A stretch of 64,000 bases of DNA from Motacilla alba alba (Eukaryota > Chordata > Aves > Passeriformes > Motacillidae). A program made the translations under genes and the position numbers. This document shows, piece by piece, positions 46,511-56,538 of the stretch (position 1 is the stretch's first letter; each line of letters starts with the position of its first letter). The DNA is taken from positions 4,267,856-4,331,855 of the forward strand of contig NC_052018.1 of the NCBI RefSeq assembly GCF_015832195.1, in the 5' to 3' direction. The notes beneath the pieces are model-generated. The model searched no databases. It had not been told where the DNA came from and saw only the letters and a list, made by a program, of their open reading frames with translations.

Positions 46511-46653
46511 ATATGAAGATCATCATCACCACAGGACACATTGTCAGTGGAACGGAGCCTTTCTGTGGGAGGTTCAGCATCCACAGACCAAGCCAGCTGG
46601 TGAAAACTTCCCCATCAACACTACCAAGATATGACCTTACTAAATACCCACAT
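46511..46653 (+). CDS. PKHD1: PKHD1 exon 19
   Basis: This 143-nt exon after TTTTATCTGTCAG reads [20 protein letters not shown] then RFSIHRPSQLVKTSP. Human has [28 protein letters not shown]. The donor is GTGAGT, phase 0. Confidence 0.95.
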
Positions 46654-47316
46654 GTGAGTGGCTGCTCTTCATGAGCAGCTTGTACTGGGCACTGAATGTT
46701 CAGAGCCTAATAAACAACATAAAGTCATCTGGTCAGCTTACAATTCCCCAAAATCTATCAAGCATTGTGTCTTAGCACAGAGCAGAGCACCTTTTATTTG
46801 GTTTGGGAATGGTTTTGGATCTCTGAGGTGTAAATATTGTTTAACACAGCTGGCTGTTAACTGTTCCTGGGGATACAACCCTTGCTGTGGGAAAGGAAGA
46901 AGTGGGATGGTGTTGGAGAAAGGTGGAAGAGACAAGGATGAACATTTCTTGACAAAAGGAAAAAATCCTTTGTTGTTTGGTGATCCATGGCTCACTGTTC
47001 TGCTCATCTTCTCCTGCTTTTAACAGGAATAAACACAAAACTTCAGGGAAGCCCCAGGGGTCAGTTTGATGCCATGTTGTGGCACATCTGGGTGCCAAAA
47101 CTGTCTTCTGCAGCTCTTATTCCCTCTCCAGCTCTCTTGGAGCCCCTTTAGGCACTGGAAGAGGCTTTAAGGTCTCCCCAGAGTCTTTTCTTCTCCAGGC
47201 CAAGCAACCCAGTGTTAAACCAGAATTGAAAAAGTATCTCTTCCTTTACCTTCCATGTACATTATATGTAAATTACCTGTGTTTTGATTTTTGAAAGTCT
47301 TTCCCCATTTTTGCAG
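46654..47316. other. PKHD1 intron 19, with a possible CR1 piece
   Basis: Positions 47120-47210 (CTCCAGCTCTCTTGGAGCCC, CTTTAGGCACTGGAAGAGGC) match the internal antisense part of the CR1 copy at 5156-5735. The rest is unique. Confidence 0.6.
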
Positions 47317-47447
47317 GTGTGTTTTGCACATAAAGGACATATGAGCAACATCCTTCATCTCTCTGTGTCCTACACCAATGTCTCTTCATGTCCAGTGAGG
47401 AGAAACCTCACCTGCCAGTGGGATTTCAGTGAAACTGACTCTAAAAG
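47317..47447 (+). CDS. PKHD1: PKHD1 exon 20
   Basis: This 131-nt exon reads VCFAHKGHMSNILHLSVSYT, then NVSSCPVRRNLTCQWDFSET. Human has [20 protein letters not shown] and NTTCDW, so the sequence is well conserved. NVS and NLT are sequons. It exits in phase 2 at GTATCC. Confidence 0.96.
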
Positions 47448-48229
47448 GTATCCAGACAATTACAGTTATCCGAGATTACATTTCCCATAAGAAGGTGCAG
47501 TGGGAAAATTGAGGGAAGCTCTTATTTATATAGGAACAATTAATTGGAGTAATCTGACAAAATGTCTACAGAGGCATTGCTGGAATGTGTTTCCATGCTT
47601 TTTGGAGGATTTAATGAGTAAATTTCCATGTTTCTTGCTACATGCACTATCTCATGTCAGTGACACACAGGTATACTTGAAGATTTTTGAGAACACAAAT
47701 TCCCCAGTTTCTTTCCCAGTTGATTTTCTGTGGTAAGAAAGAGAATTGCTTGGTTTTTTTTTTTTTTTACTCCACCCTTTGAAAGCTTTGAAAATTGGTG
47801 GAGCCTTTGATTTTCTTTATTCATTTAAAATTCCATGAGTAGAAAACATTTGGTAGCAGACATAAAGCTTAGGGCAGGCAGACTTAAAAAAATCAGGACT
47901 GTTAAAAAGTGAAGAGAGCTGAGGGTTTGAATTCTGGATTGACCCCCGTTGAGGTCACTGATGCTGTTGTGGTATTTTGCCAAAAATGAAGCAGGTGTAG
48001 TCATTCCCATATCCCACTCTAGTGATTCAGAGGGGAAAACATAAGCAGAGATCTAAATCCTTATTTCTCACTCTGGGGAACCCGACAAGGACATGGTGAG
48101 TAATCACAAACCACTGAGCATGTGGCTTGTGCTAAATGCCAGTAGTAACAAAAAAGAGTGCCTGATACTACCTGGAATCTTCACAATCTCCTCAAATTTG
48201 TTTATTGTCCCAACCCTGGTGTCTCCCAG
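47448..48229. other. PKHD1 intron 20
   Basis: Unique sequence with a T run at 47754-47768. Confidence 0.6.
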
Positions 48230-48414
48230 CTGGACATTTACCTGCACCAACCTCTGGAAGAGCTGTGTGAATCTCTCTGTGCTTCTCCAGGATCTCCCAG
48301 CCAATTCCCCAGTATTTGTGCATCAGATAGACTTGCAGAGCCCTGTGCTGCAAAAAGAAGCACCTGGATCATTTTATCTCGATGAGCTCATCATTGCTGA
48401 CAGAGCTGTGATTG
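48230..48414 (+). CDS. PKHD1: PKHD1 exon 21
   Basis: This 185-nt exon after GTCTCCCAG reads SWTFTCTNLWKSCVNLSVLL and later LPANSPVFVHQIDL and FYLDELIIADRAVI. Human has FDCTDLWETC, PPANSPVLVHQINL and FYVDEIIIAD. It is about three codons longer than the human exon. The C-(x)5-C pair (CTNLWKSC) is kept. Confidence 0.95.
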
Positions 48415-48624
48415 GTAAAGGCATCTCTTTTGGATTTTTTCCCCCCCAGGATTAAATCTATAGCAATAAAGATGGATGAAACTTTTTCACTGGGAAATGT
48501 CACAACAGTCACAAAAATACTTCTTTTTCTTGAACTTATATATATTTTTTTTGGTGACTGTAGTCGAGAAGGAATTGCCAAAATATTGATATTATTGGTT
48601 TATTTGAAAATGTGGTTCTACAAA

Positions 48625-48780
48625 TGGAACAGGCTGTGGTGAAATCACCATCCCTGGAAACATTCAAAAATGTGTGGATGTGGCACGTGGGGACATAGGT
48701 TATTAGTGGACTGGGCAGTGCTGCAGAATAGTTAAACTCTGTGAACTTAGAGTCCTTTTCCAACCTTAATGATTCTATGA
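48625..48780 (+). mobile_element. CR1 LINE 3' fragment in intron 21
   Basis: ATCACCATCCCTGGAAACAT to TTCCAACCTTAATGATTCTA, of the ACTTGATGATC...CTTAATGATTCTATGA subfamily. Confidence 0.85.
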
Positions 48781-48908
48781 AATATAACTTAAAACAAAAA
48801 AATCCAAACAAGCCCAAGCAGGTGTTTCCACCTATGAAATGACAATACCCTGGGCATAGTCATCTCTGCTCTCCTTGCTCTAATGAATGTTTATGTTTTT
48901 TCTTTCAG

Positions 48909-49047
48909 TTTCTCAGAGAGACCCCAAACCCCTCTGGCCAGGGGGGAGGATTATTGAAGCAGTGTCTGTGGTGGGGTCTCCTCCCACCTACAACGTGTCC
49001 TGGGAGGTGTCTGGCTGTGGTGCCAGTCTGCCCCTTCTCTCTCCAAG
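48909..49047 (+). CDS. PKHD1: PKHD1 exon 22
   Basis: This 139-nt exon reads SQRDPKPLWPGGRIIEAVSV, then VGSPPTYNVSWEVSGCGASL. Human has [27 protein letters not shown]. The acceptor is TTCTTTCAG and the donor GTAGGG, phase 2. Confidence 0.95.
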
Positions 49048-49801
49048 GTAGGGACAGCGAGCAGCTCATCTCAGTATCCTGTAGCACCTCTTAGAGCTCC
49101 CCCAATGTACCTGGAGCTGGCTGCCAGCTGGGTTCAGCTGCTGAAAACAAGAGGTGCTGAGGAAGTTTGAGATAACTCGGGGTGTCAGATATCCGTGGGT
49201 CACCAAGGTGTGATGTGGGATTGGAAGGAAATCTCAGCCCTTCTGGAACAGTGGATGAAGATCATCCAAATGTGTCTCCAAAACACTTTTAAGGACACAA
49301 ATTCCCACATTCGGCCCTGGAAGTCCACCTTGGATGTCCTTGTTTGCTGAGATGAGGTTTCCTTTCCTCCCAACAATGACAGAGGAATCGGAGCCATGGG
49401 CTATAACTTGATCAGAGACTGTAACAATAAAGGTTTGTTCTGGCAGAAAATAAGTCCTGTAAATGTTGGGTTGTATTCAGCTGAGTCAAATGTCGTATCT
49501 TAACATAAACCACCACGGGTAGGGCAGGAATGAGAATACAGGGGGATGTTTGTGGTGGTTGAGTTGTTGCATAACCAGAGGTGTAATTAATAGGAAGAAG
49601 GAAAATTTTTTACTCCTGTGTGGAGCCTGAAGACTGACATTAGAGTGCTGCAACTGACATTAGACATTAGAGTCTGCACTGATGGCTGTATTTTTTTAAA
49701 ATAAATTTAGAAAACAAAATGGGGGAAAATGTCATAAGCATCATTATGGAGCTGAGGAAAATGTCTAAAAGAGGAAGATTTAAGAAGCTCCACCTGTTTA
49801 G

Positions 49802-49837
<36 letters not shown>

Positions 49838-50302
49838 TAAGAGGCAGTTTGATAACAATACCTCTCACCAGGATAAAAAATGGTGCTTGGCACAGGTGGG
49901 CTTTTCCATCTCACTGAGGAAGGTATCAGAGAAAAGCAGGAATCACCACAGGCTTTAAAAATAGGTGAACTGAGCAGTGTCTTTGGACATTATCGAAATA
50001 AGCCTGGCTCTTTCTCTTTGCTGAACACGGGCTGTGATTTAATCCAATAAAACTCTTAGCCCTGTCAGAACAGGAATATTGGCTAAAATCTTGTACCAGC
50101 TGTACAAAGGGCTCAGTGATCCTTTTGGTTTTGTTTCGTGGAAATTTGCTCTGCAGAAGCCACTTGTTATCCAGACACTTAACACACGGTGGCATCGTTG
50201 TACCGCAGAGAGGCTCCTTTTCCTTTGAAACACGAGAATTTTCGTGGCGAAGGAGAACAGCATTTTAACTTAGAAATTGGACTTTTGTGAACTTGAATGA
50301 CT
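49048..50302. other. PKHD1 intron 22, left part, with poly(A)
   Basis: A run of 31 A at 49804-49834. Open frames at 49926-50263 show no homology. Confidence 0.55.
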
Positions 50303-50415
50303 CCAATACAGATGCGGTGTCTGGGGGCATGGTTTAATGAGGGACCTGGTAATGCTGGGTTAAGGATTGGGCTCGATCTTAGGGGTCTTTTCCAACCTAA
50401 ATGATTGTACAATAT
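50303..50415 (+). mobile_element. CR1 LINE 3' tail
   Basis: GGGGGCATGGTTTAATGAGG to TTTCCAACCTAAATGATTGT. Confidence 0.8.
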
Positions 50416-50673
50416 GATATCTCACTGTAATTCAGGGGACTTGAGATTCATGGGCTCGAGGGGATTATAGTGTGAAGAAGGAAATATTTTTTGCTTTGCT
50501 GCGCAAATGCTGTGGCAAATTCTCAGTCCAGGCTGCACTGAGCTGGTTCTTTAGAAGCACCGGTATTGGGATAACACTCCCTGGTGCTTGATGGTATATA
50601 AATTACTTCTTCTATCATAAATTTTAAAAGGTAATTTTCCATAATTTTCTGCTGTCTGCATTGCTGCCAAATT

Positions 50674-51003
50674 CACAGAACCACAGAATCACTGGGTTGG
50701 AGGAAATCTTCAAGATCATTGAGTCCAACCCAGCCCTAACACCTCAACTAAACCACGGCACTGAGTGCCACATCCAGGCTTTTTTAAACACATCCAGGGA
50801 TGGTGACTTCACCACCTCCCTGGGCAGGCCATTCCAGTACTTTCTCACCCTTTCCTTAAAAAACTTTTTCCTACTATCCAACCTATATTTCCCTTTGCAT
50901 AGCTTAAGACTGTGTCCTCTGGTTCTCTCAGTTGCTGCCTGGAGAAAGAGACCAGCCCCACCTGACCACAGCCACCTTTCAGGGAGTTGTAGAGAGTGAT
51001 AAG
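50674..51003 (-). mobile_element. CR1 LINE 3' fragment, about 330 bp
   Basis: ACAGAACCACAGAATCACTG, then CACCTCAACTAAACCACGGC and CACCACCTCCCTGGGCAGGC; different subfamily from most copies here. Ends about 170 bp before exon 23. Confidence 0.9.
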
Positions 51004-51175
51004 AAGTTAGGAGTTGGGAATATCCAGTTTTGTTTGAGGTCTGGGCATCTTCCCCTTAAATCCGTCAGGAGTGTTGCTCCCATAGGTGTCCCTGAGCTCT
51101 TGGTTGACTTGGGGGTGTCAGCAGTGAGGGTCTCCACTGCTGATGCTTTCCTGTGACCCCTTCTCTGTCCCACAG

Positions 51176-51330
51176 AGGTGCAGTGCTTGGGGAGGGCTCT
51201 GAGGAGTATGGACACCTGTACGTGTCCACGGAGGATGTGAGAGTCAGCCTCACCATCCAGAGGCTGCAGAAGTCATCCCCACCTCTCGGAGGAACCTTCC
51301 GCATCCACCTGGCCAACACAGTGATACCAG
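51176..51330 (+). CDS. PKHD1: PKHD1 exon 23
   Basis: This 155-nt exon after TGTCCCACAG ends SPPLGGTFRIHLANTVIP (human SPPLGGHFRIQLPNTVIS). Its first part carries about nine extra residues relative to the human sequence I recall (EGSEEYGHLYVSTEDVRVSL), so this loop is lineage-variable. The donor is GTAAGG, phase 1. Confidence 0.93.
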
Positions 51331-51387
51331 GTAAGGGAAGATGCAGGTCAGGGCCTGGATTTCCTGAGCAGGAAGCCAAGGGAAGAA

Positions 51388-51446
51388 TTAATTGCCAGAG
51401 AAGTTTTGGCTGCCCCATGCGTGGGTGTGCTCAAGGCCAGGTTGGT
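51388..51446 (+). mobile_element. CR1 LINE internal fragment
   Basis: GAGAAGTTTTGGCTGCCCCA to CTCAAGGCCAGGTTGG, interrupted at its right by an antisense copy. Confidence 0.75.
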
Positions 51447-51540
51447 TAATCACAGAATCACGCAAGGTTGGAAGAGACCGTCAAGATCATCGAATCCAAC
51501 CCATTCCCTGACACCTCAACTAAACCATGGCACTGAGTGT
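51447..51540 (-). mobile_element. CR1 LINE 3' end, antisense
   Basis: TAATCACAGAATCACGCAAG to CTAAACCATGGCACTGAGTG; same subfamily as 50674-51003. Confidence 0.87.
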
Positions 51541-51561
51541 TATTAAAAAGTGTGGATGATC

Positions 51562-51770
51562 CTCAGATTAGACATAAGGAAGAAACTTTTTATTATGAGG
51601 CTGGGGAAACAGAGGCAACAGTGGTGGATGCCTCATCCTTGGAAACATTTGAGATCAGGCTGAAGGGGCTTTGAGCAACCTGGTCTAGGGTTCATTGCTG
51701 GGATTAGATGACCTTTAAAGTCCTTTCCAGCCCAAATCCTTCTATGATTCTATTCTATAATTCTATGACT
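51562..51770 (+). mobile_element. CR1 LINE 3' fragment
   Basis: GATTAGACATAAGGAAGAAA to CCTTCTATGATTCTATTCTA, with an expanded terminal octamer tract. Confidence 0.88.
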
Positions 51771-51932
51771 TTTTGGTTTTTAGGGTCCAATAAATGTCTC
51801 CCTTTTGGCAGTTGCAGAGGTCTGAACCATGACAGCCTTGTACTCATAATGAAACCCTTTCCTTTCCTAGGAGCAGGCAGTTGTGGTCTCCTGGAAATGG
51901 AGATATCCACTGCTCCCTGACATCTTTTGCAG

Positions 51933-52117
51933 GTGTTTCAGTGCACATCTCTGCCCACCAGCTCCGCAGGCTTTTGCAGGACAATGTGGATAATTTTACA
52001 GCTCCCTTCTTCAACACCAGTGACTTCACCATAACCAGAGACTCCAGCACGTGCTATGAAATTGTCTGGACACTGACTTGGAAAAAAACAGCTGGGGACT
52101 TGCCCAATGTTATCAGT
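51933..52117 (+). CDS. PKHD1: PKHD1 exon 24
   Basis: This 185-nt exon after TCTTTTGCAG reads VSVHISAHQLRRLLQDNVDN and later SDFTITRDSSTCYEIVWTLT and GDLPNVIS. Human has [21 protein letters not shown] and DLYTCYEHVWTLSW. The end is fixed by the frame: reading on gives VQ and then TAA. The donor is therefore GTACAG at 52118, weaker than its neighbours, and it joins exon 25 without loss (ISVSAENL). Confidence 0.92.
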
Positions 52118-53079
52118 GTACAGTAATTTATTTTACTAATCCTCACTTTGATCCCTATTTGATGTCTTTGGTCTTGCTGATTCTCTCTCACAATGGTTGT
52201 TTTTATGAATACACCACGGAAATTTAGGCAATCTTCCTATTTGGAACAGCACCTTAAGCAATTTCGAGATTAAATTATTAGAAAAAAAACAGTTGTAGGA
52301 GAAGAAATTATGTTGAGTCTGATTCAAAACCAGGAGATTTGAGTGTGATTTCTGCACAGCAAAGGGGCTGGTATACTGAAATGAAATCTTTTTAAATTAT
52401 ATCTACATTAATGTTTCAGTACAGTAACTGGAGCTCATCACAGATTTGTGGCATCATTTATTTGCCAAGGAAGTATTTTCTGAGAACTGTTTTGCCTGGT
52501 TTCATATCTCGTTCTCACAAGTCTCAGGTGAAGGTTCACTTTACACTCTCTCATCCCAAGATTTGTCCTGCTAGTATTGCTTCAAGCAAAACTCCTTTTT
52601 GAGTAAGGACTCAGACTGAGATGCCTCCTACCTCCAAAGGAAACACTGTTTCTTTGGATATCCAGATCCTAAAAGTGTGATGTCAATTTCAACAAATTCT
52701 AGAGCTCAAGATGTTGGCCTGGAGGGTGAAAAAAGTTTGAGCTGCATCTTCAGTTCTTGCACAGGCCCTTGTTTCACCTAAAGCCATGTCTTTGAGAAGA
52801 TCTTTCCATGCCTAAATCCAAATTATATTATTGGGTATTAGAAGTTTATTTACCAAACCTGATTCCTGAACTTCTTTGCCATCTCTTTGACTGCAAGGTG
52901 GAGGTGGAAACAGGGAGGTATTGCGAAACCTTGAGTAATGAATATTTTAGAGGTGCAGATATGATTAATGGAAGAAGAATGAGAAGTTTCCAAGAGTTAT
53001 TGCTTGTAAAGATTCTGTTTTAATTTAACATCACAGGACAGAAAAGGGTGAGAAACTTGAATTCCTTGATCTTTGCCAG
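52118..53079. other. PKHD1 intron 24
   Basis: AT-rich unique sequence; no repeat family recognised. Confidence 0.6.
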
Positions 53080-53202
53080 GTCTCTGCTGAAAACCTCACT
53101 GGCCTGAAGCCAACTGTTTCTACTCGTGTGGTTTATGATGGGGGTGTGTTTATTGGACCAATATTTGGGGATATGCTTGCCACCCTCCATAACCAAACAC
53201 AG
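53080..53202 (+). CDS. PKHD1: PKHD1 exon 25
   Basis: This 123-nt exon after CTTTGCCAG reads [20 protein letters not shown] and [20 protein letters not shown], near identical to human [22 protein letters not shown] and NQT are sequons. It is phase 0 at both ends; the donor is GTGAGT. Confidence 0.97.
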
Positions 53203-54713
53203 GTGAGTTGATGTGCTCTCACACTTTTCACTGATTCAGCAGGGTCGTGTAGCTCCAGGAGTCTCACAGGTATTTGGGTACCTTGTTCTGCCAGTAAATC
53301 CTTTCAGGAATCTGGTGTTCTTTGCCACAAAAATCTCATATTCTGCTGCCTGGTGTGTGGAGCAGGACTTTCCTCCAAGAGCTGTTGCAGGCAGGGAGAA
53401 TGATGATCATGGGTCATGGAAGACAATATCTTTTTGTTTTTTTTTTTTTTGGAAACAGTGACCAAGGGATGAAAATCTCTGAACTCTCATCCTTGGTGGG
53501 TCTTGTGGTGCTGGATTACACAATTCACCTGCGACACTCTGTAACACTGATGGGCAAAGTAAATGAGTTGGTGGCTGGGATACTCATCTGTAAGTCAGGA
53601 AAATCCTGAACCTCTCTGGATCTCAATTCCCCAGGAGGGAAGAGAGAAATAGGAGAGCTTCAGGCTGAAGGAGGAATCATTCCAGTCTGCTGGATGGACA
53701 AATGTGTTTCCAGCTCTGCTCTCAGATGTTGCAGAACAGTGGCTATGGCTGGCTTTGTTTCCAGCAGACTTGGGCACTGTGGCCATAACAGGGTGATGTT
53801 GGATGTGCTCCAAGCCCAGCTGTGCAACATCTGGGGCCAAGTCATCCTGCCTTTTTCATGGGCCATGAGAATTGCTCTTCTTTCAGTGACTCAGCCACCT
53901 ATAGCATCTTTTCCTTCCATGCTGCACAAACCTTCAAATAGCCCAAGTGAAACGACACCAGCAGCAACAAACAGATTTTCTGGTAGTTTTTGAAGCTTTA
54001 TTCTGGCAGTGTAAAAGTGTCCCTCTAATTATTGTGTCTCTGTCTAAGCAGATTATTTTGCCACTCTGGGCTCCTTGCATTTCTTTGGGACGTATGCTTT
54101 GCATTTTGCAGGCACACCCTTAAAACCTCGAGAGGGATAAAGAGGGGCTCTTTTATGCCTGATCATTTGCCTGTTGACTCTTCAAAAATATCAAGATCTC
54201 AGGAGGGGTATTTCTTGATATCTCTTTTAGATGATCAAGGTCACAGCCCATTTTTTTTTTCTTTCAGCTTTACAACAAGGGACAAAAAATAAAATGGAGA
54301 GCTGCATGTTGAGAAGATACATTTTGGGTTTCATTTTAATTAGTCTTCCAGGGCACTTTAGACACAATAGATTTATTCCCAAGGCAAACTGGGAAGAACT
54401 GGGGGAAGACAAGAACAGTCTTCAATGGGTGACTGGGAGAGTTTGAGGAGGTATGGGTCCCGGGATGGTGGGAGGTAGGCTGGAGATGCAGCATCCAAAG
54501 CTGTGCCTTGGATGAGCCCTAGCAATCTGCTATTTAAATTTGCAATTAAATTTGCAGTGGGACTGCAGCAGCATGAAGAGCTCTCTGTTTGTGCCCTGTT
54601 CCAGCACTGAGTGCTCTCAGTAGCTCAGGGTGGCTACCAGCATCCAGTTGTGGCTCTAGAAAACACCTCTGTTCCCTTACCAACTTTAAGGTAACTCTCT
54701 GGTCTGTCTGCAG
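53203..54713. other. PKHD1 intron 25
   Basis: T run at 53438-53450. Open frames at 53595-53993 overlap on opposite strands and lack homology. Confidence 0.55.
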
Positions 54714-54819
54714 GTGGTGGTGATGGTGAATGATGTCCTTGCAAACTGCTCTGGCTCTTGTTCTTTCCAGTTCAGCCAGGAATTGACACCCATAGTCAGA
54801 GGTGTGGAGTATTCATCAG
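54714..54819 (+). CDS. PKHD1: PKHD1 exon 26
   Basis: This 106-nt exon reads [20 protein letters not shown], against human [20 protein letters not shown]. The C-x(3)-C pair (NCSGSC) before a new IPT/TIG domain is typical of this family. The acceptor is CTGTCTGCAG, the donor GTAACG, phase 1. Confidence 0.96.
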
Positions 54820-55015
54820 GTAACGGGGCCTGGTGCCTGAACACAGTGGCAAAAATTCTGTGAAAAAGATCTGCCAGGTGCTGGTGATTTCATGTCTATG
54901 TGTATTCTTTTGTAAATTTTTGATTTTATGGAAACTGCCCTTTAATGGGTCACTTCTAATCAGCTCCAGTTCCAGACACTCTGAGTGTACAAGTTTGTCC
55001 TGAGAAGGGCAGTGG

Positions 55016-55412
55016 AGCTGGGAAGGGTCTGGAGCACAGGTCTGAGGAGGAGCGACTGGGGAGGCTCAGCCTGGAAAAAAGGAGGTTCAGGGTGATCTTC
55101 TCACTCTTCACAAATCTTGATAGGATGGTACAGCCAGGTGGGGCTTAGTCTATTCCAGGGATGAAGAAATAGGATGATAGGAAATGGCCTTAACATGCGT
55201 CAGGAGAAGTTTAGAATAGTTATCACAAAAAGTTTCCTCATTGAATGGGTTGTCAGGCTCTGGAACAGGCTGCTCAGGGCAGGGGTCGAGTCACCATCCC
55301 TGCAAGGGTTCAGAGGGTTTGTGGATGTGGCATTTGGAGACATGGTTTAGTGGTGAACACAGAGGGGATCTCAGAGGTCTTTTCCAGCCTTAACTACTCT
55401 GTGATTCTATGG
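55016..55412 (+). mobile_element. CR1 LINE 3' fragment, about 400 bp
   Basis: GGGAAGGGTCTGGAGCACAG, CTCAGCCTGGAAAAAAGGAG, then TTTCCAGCCTTAACTACTCT and GTGATTCTATGG. Closely related to 32336-32730. Confidence 0.9.
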
Positions 55413-55693
55413 TAGAGGCCTAAAGGGGAGAGAAACAATGGCAGGTTCGATGCCTATAGCAAAAACAGCTCTTGGCTCAAGTTATTTTTAATAAAAATTT
55501 AAGGAAAAATGCAACAGCTGGACTGGGACAGGCAGGAATTTCTGCTCTGTGGAACAGTGAGATATCACCAGTGGTGTAGTTTTTAGGATATCCTGCTGAA
55601 GCTGATAGAAACTTTTAACTGTTGGCTGAATTTAAATTCTGGGCATTGCTAGGCCAAAATTCGAGAGTCACCTTGATGATTATATTCCTGCAG

Positions 55694-55972
55694 GTGAAGG
55701 GTCCCAGGCCACAGTGGTTCTCAGGGGAGCTGGCTTTGGTGAGGAGCAGCTGGCCCTGCAGGTGGAGGTGGACAGGAGGAGCTGCCACGTCACCTGTCTG
55801 AATCAAACCCAAGTGGTTTGCCAGGTGCCGAGGCTGCCGGTCGGGATCTATCCGGTGACACTGCTGGTGGCACCTCATGGCTTTGCTCTCAGTGGCACCA
55901 CAGGACAAGGGATCTTCCTCACAGTCCAGCCAACGCTGGGAGCTGTTGAACCTCCTTCGACTTCAGAGATTG
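55694..55972 (+). CDS. PKHD1: PKHD1 exon 27 (IPT/TIG domain)
   Basis: This is the longest exon placed here, 279 nt, and a complete IPT-like unit in one exon. It has VVLRGAGFGEEQLALQVEVD, then CHVTCLNQTQVVCQVPRLPV and GIYPVTLLVAPHGFALSG. Human has [42 protein letters not shown]. The paired cysteines and NQT sequon are conserved. The acceptor is TTCCTGCAG and the donor GTAGGT. Confidence 0.96.
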
Positions 55973-56319
55973 GTAGGTGTGAACCCTCCAAGGCAGCTGC
56001 TTCCTGCTTCTTCCTTGTCATGGCATGTTTTGGTTCTTCTGTACTTGCACTGCCAAGATTTTCTGTTGATGAAGAAGAAATTTTTTGGCCAGACACACTG
56101 TGTGTGCTCCAAAGCACAGTCAAAAATGACCTAAAGGCTGACAGATTCTCTTTGGGTCTTTGTGCAGGCAACCAGTTTCCTACGCAGTTTTGTTTGGGAA
56201 TTATATCTTCAAGTGCACATGTATTCATTTCAGCAGATCATTAGTGCTTCATACTCATCCTCCCATATTCATTTGACGTGCAGCTTTGTAGTATTTGAAT
56301 TAATCTGGCTAATTAAAAT

Positions 56320-56538
56320 GGGTATTAGGGAAAATTTCTTCACTGGAATGGTTGCCAACCACTGGAACAGGTTGCCCAGGGCATTGGTGGAGTCAGCATC
56401 CCTAGAGGGATTTGAAAGATGTGTAGATTTGGCACTTGGGGACATGAGTTAGTGATGGGCCTGGCAGTGCTGGGTTACTGGCTGGACTTACTGATTTTAG
56501 AGGGTTTTGCAAACTAAATGATCCTATGATTCTATGAC
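56320..56538 (+). mobile_element. CR1 LINE 3' fragment in intron 27
   Basis: GGTATTAGGGAAAATTTCTT to CAAACTAAATGATCCTATGA. Confidence 0.88.
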
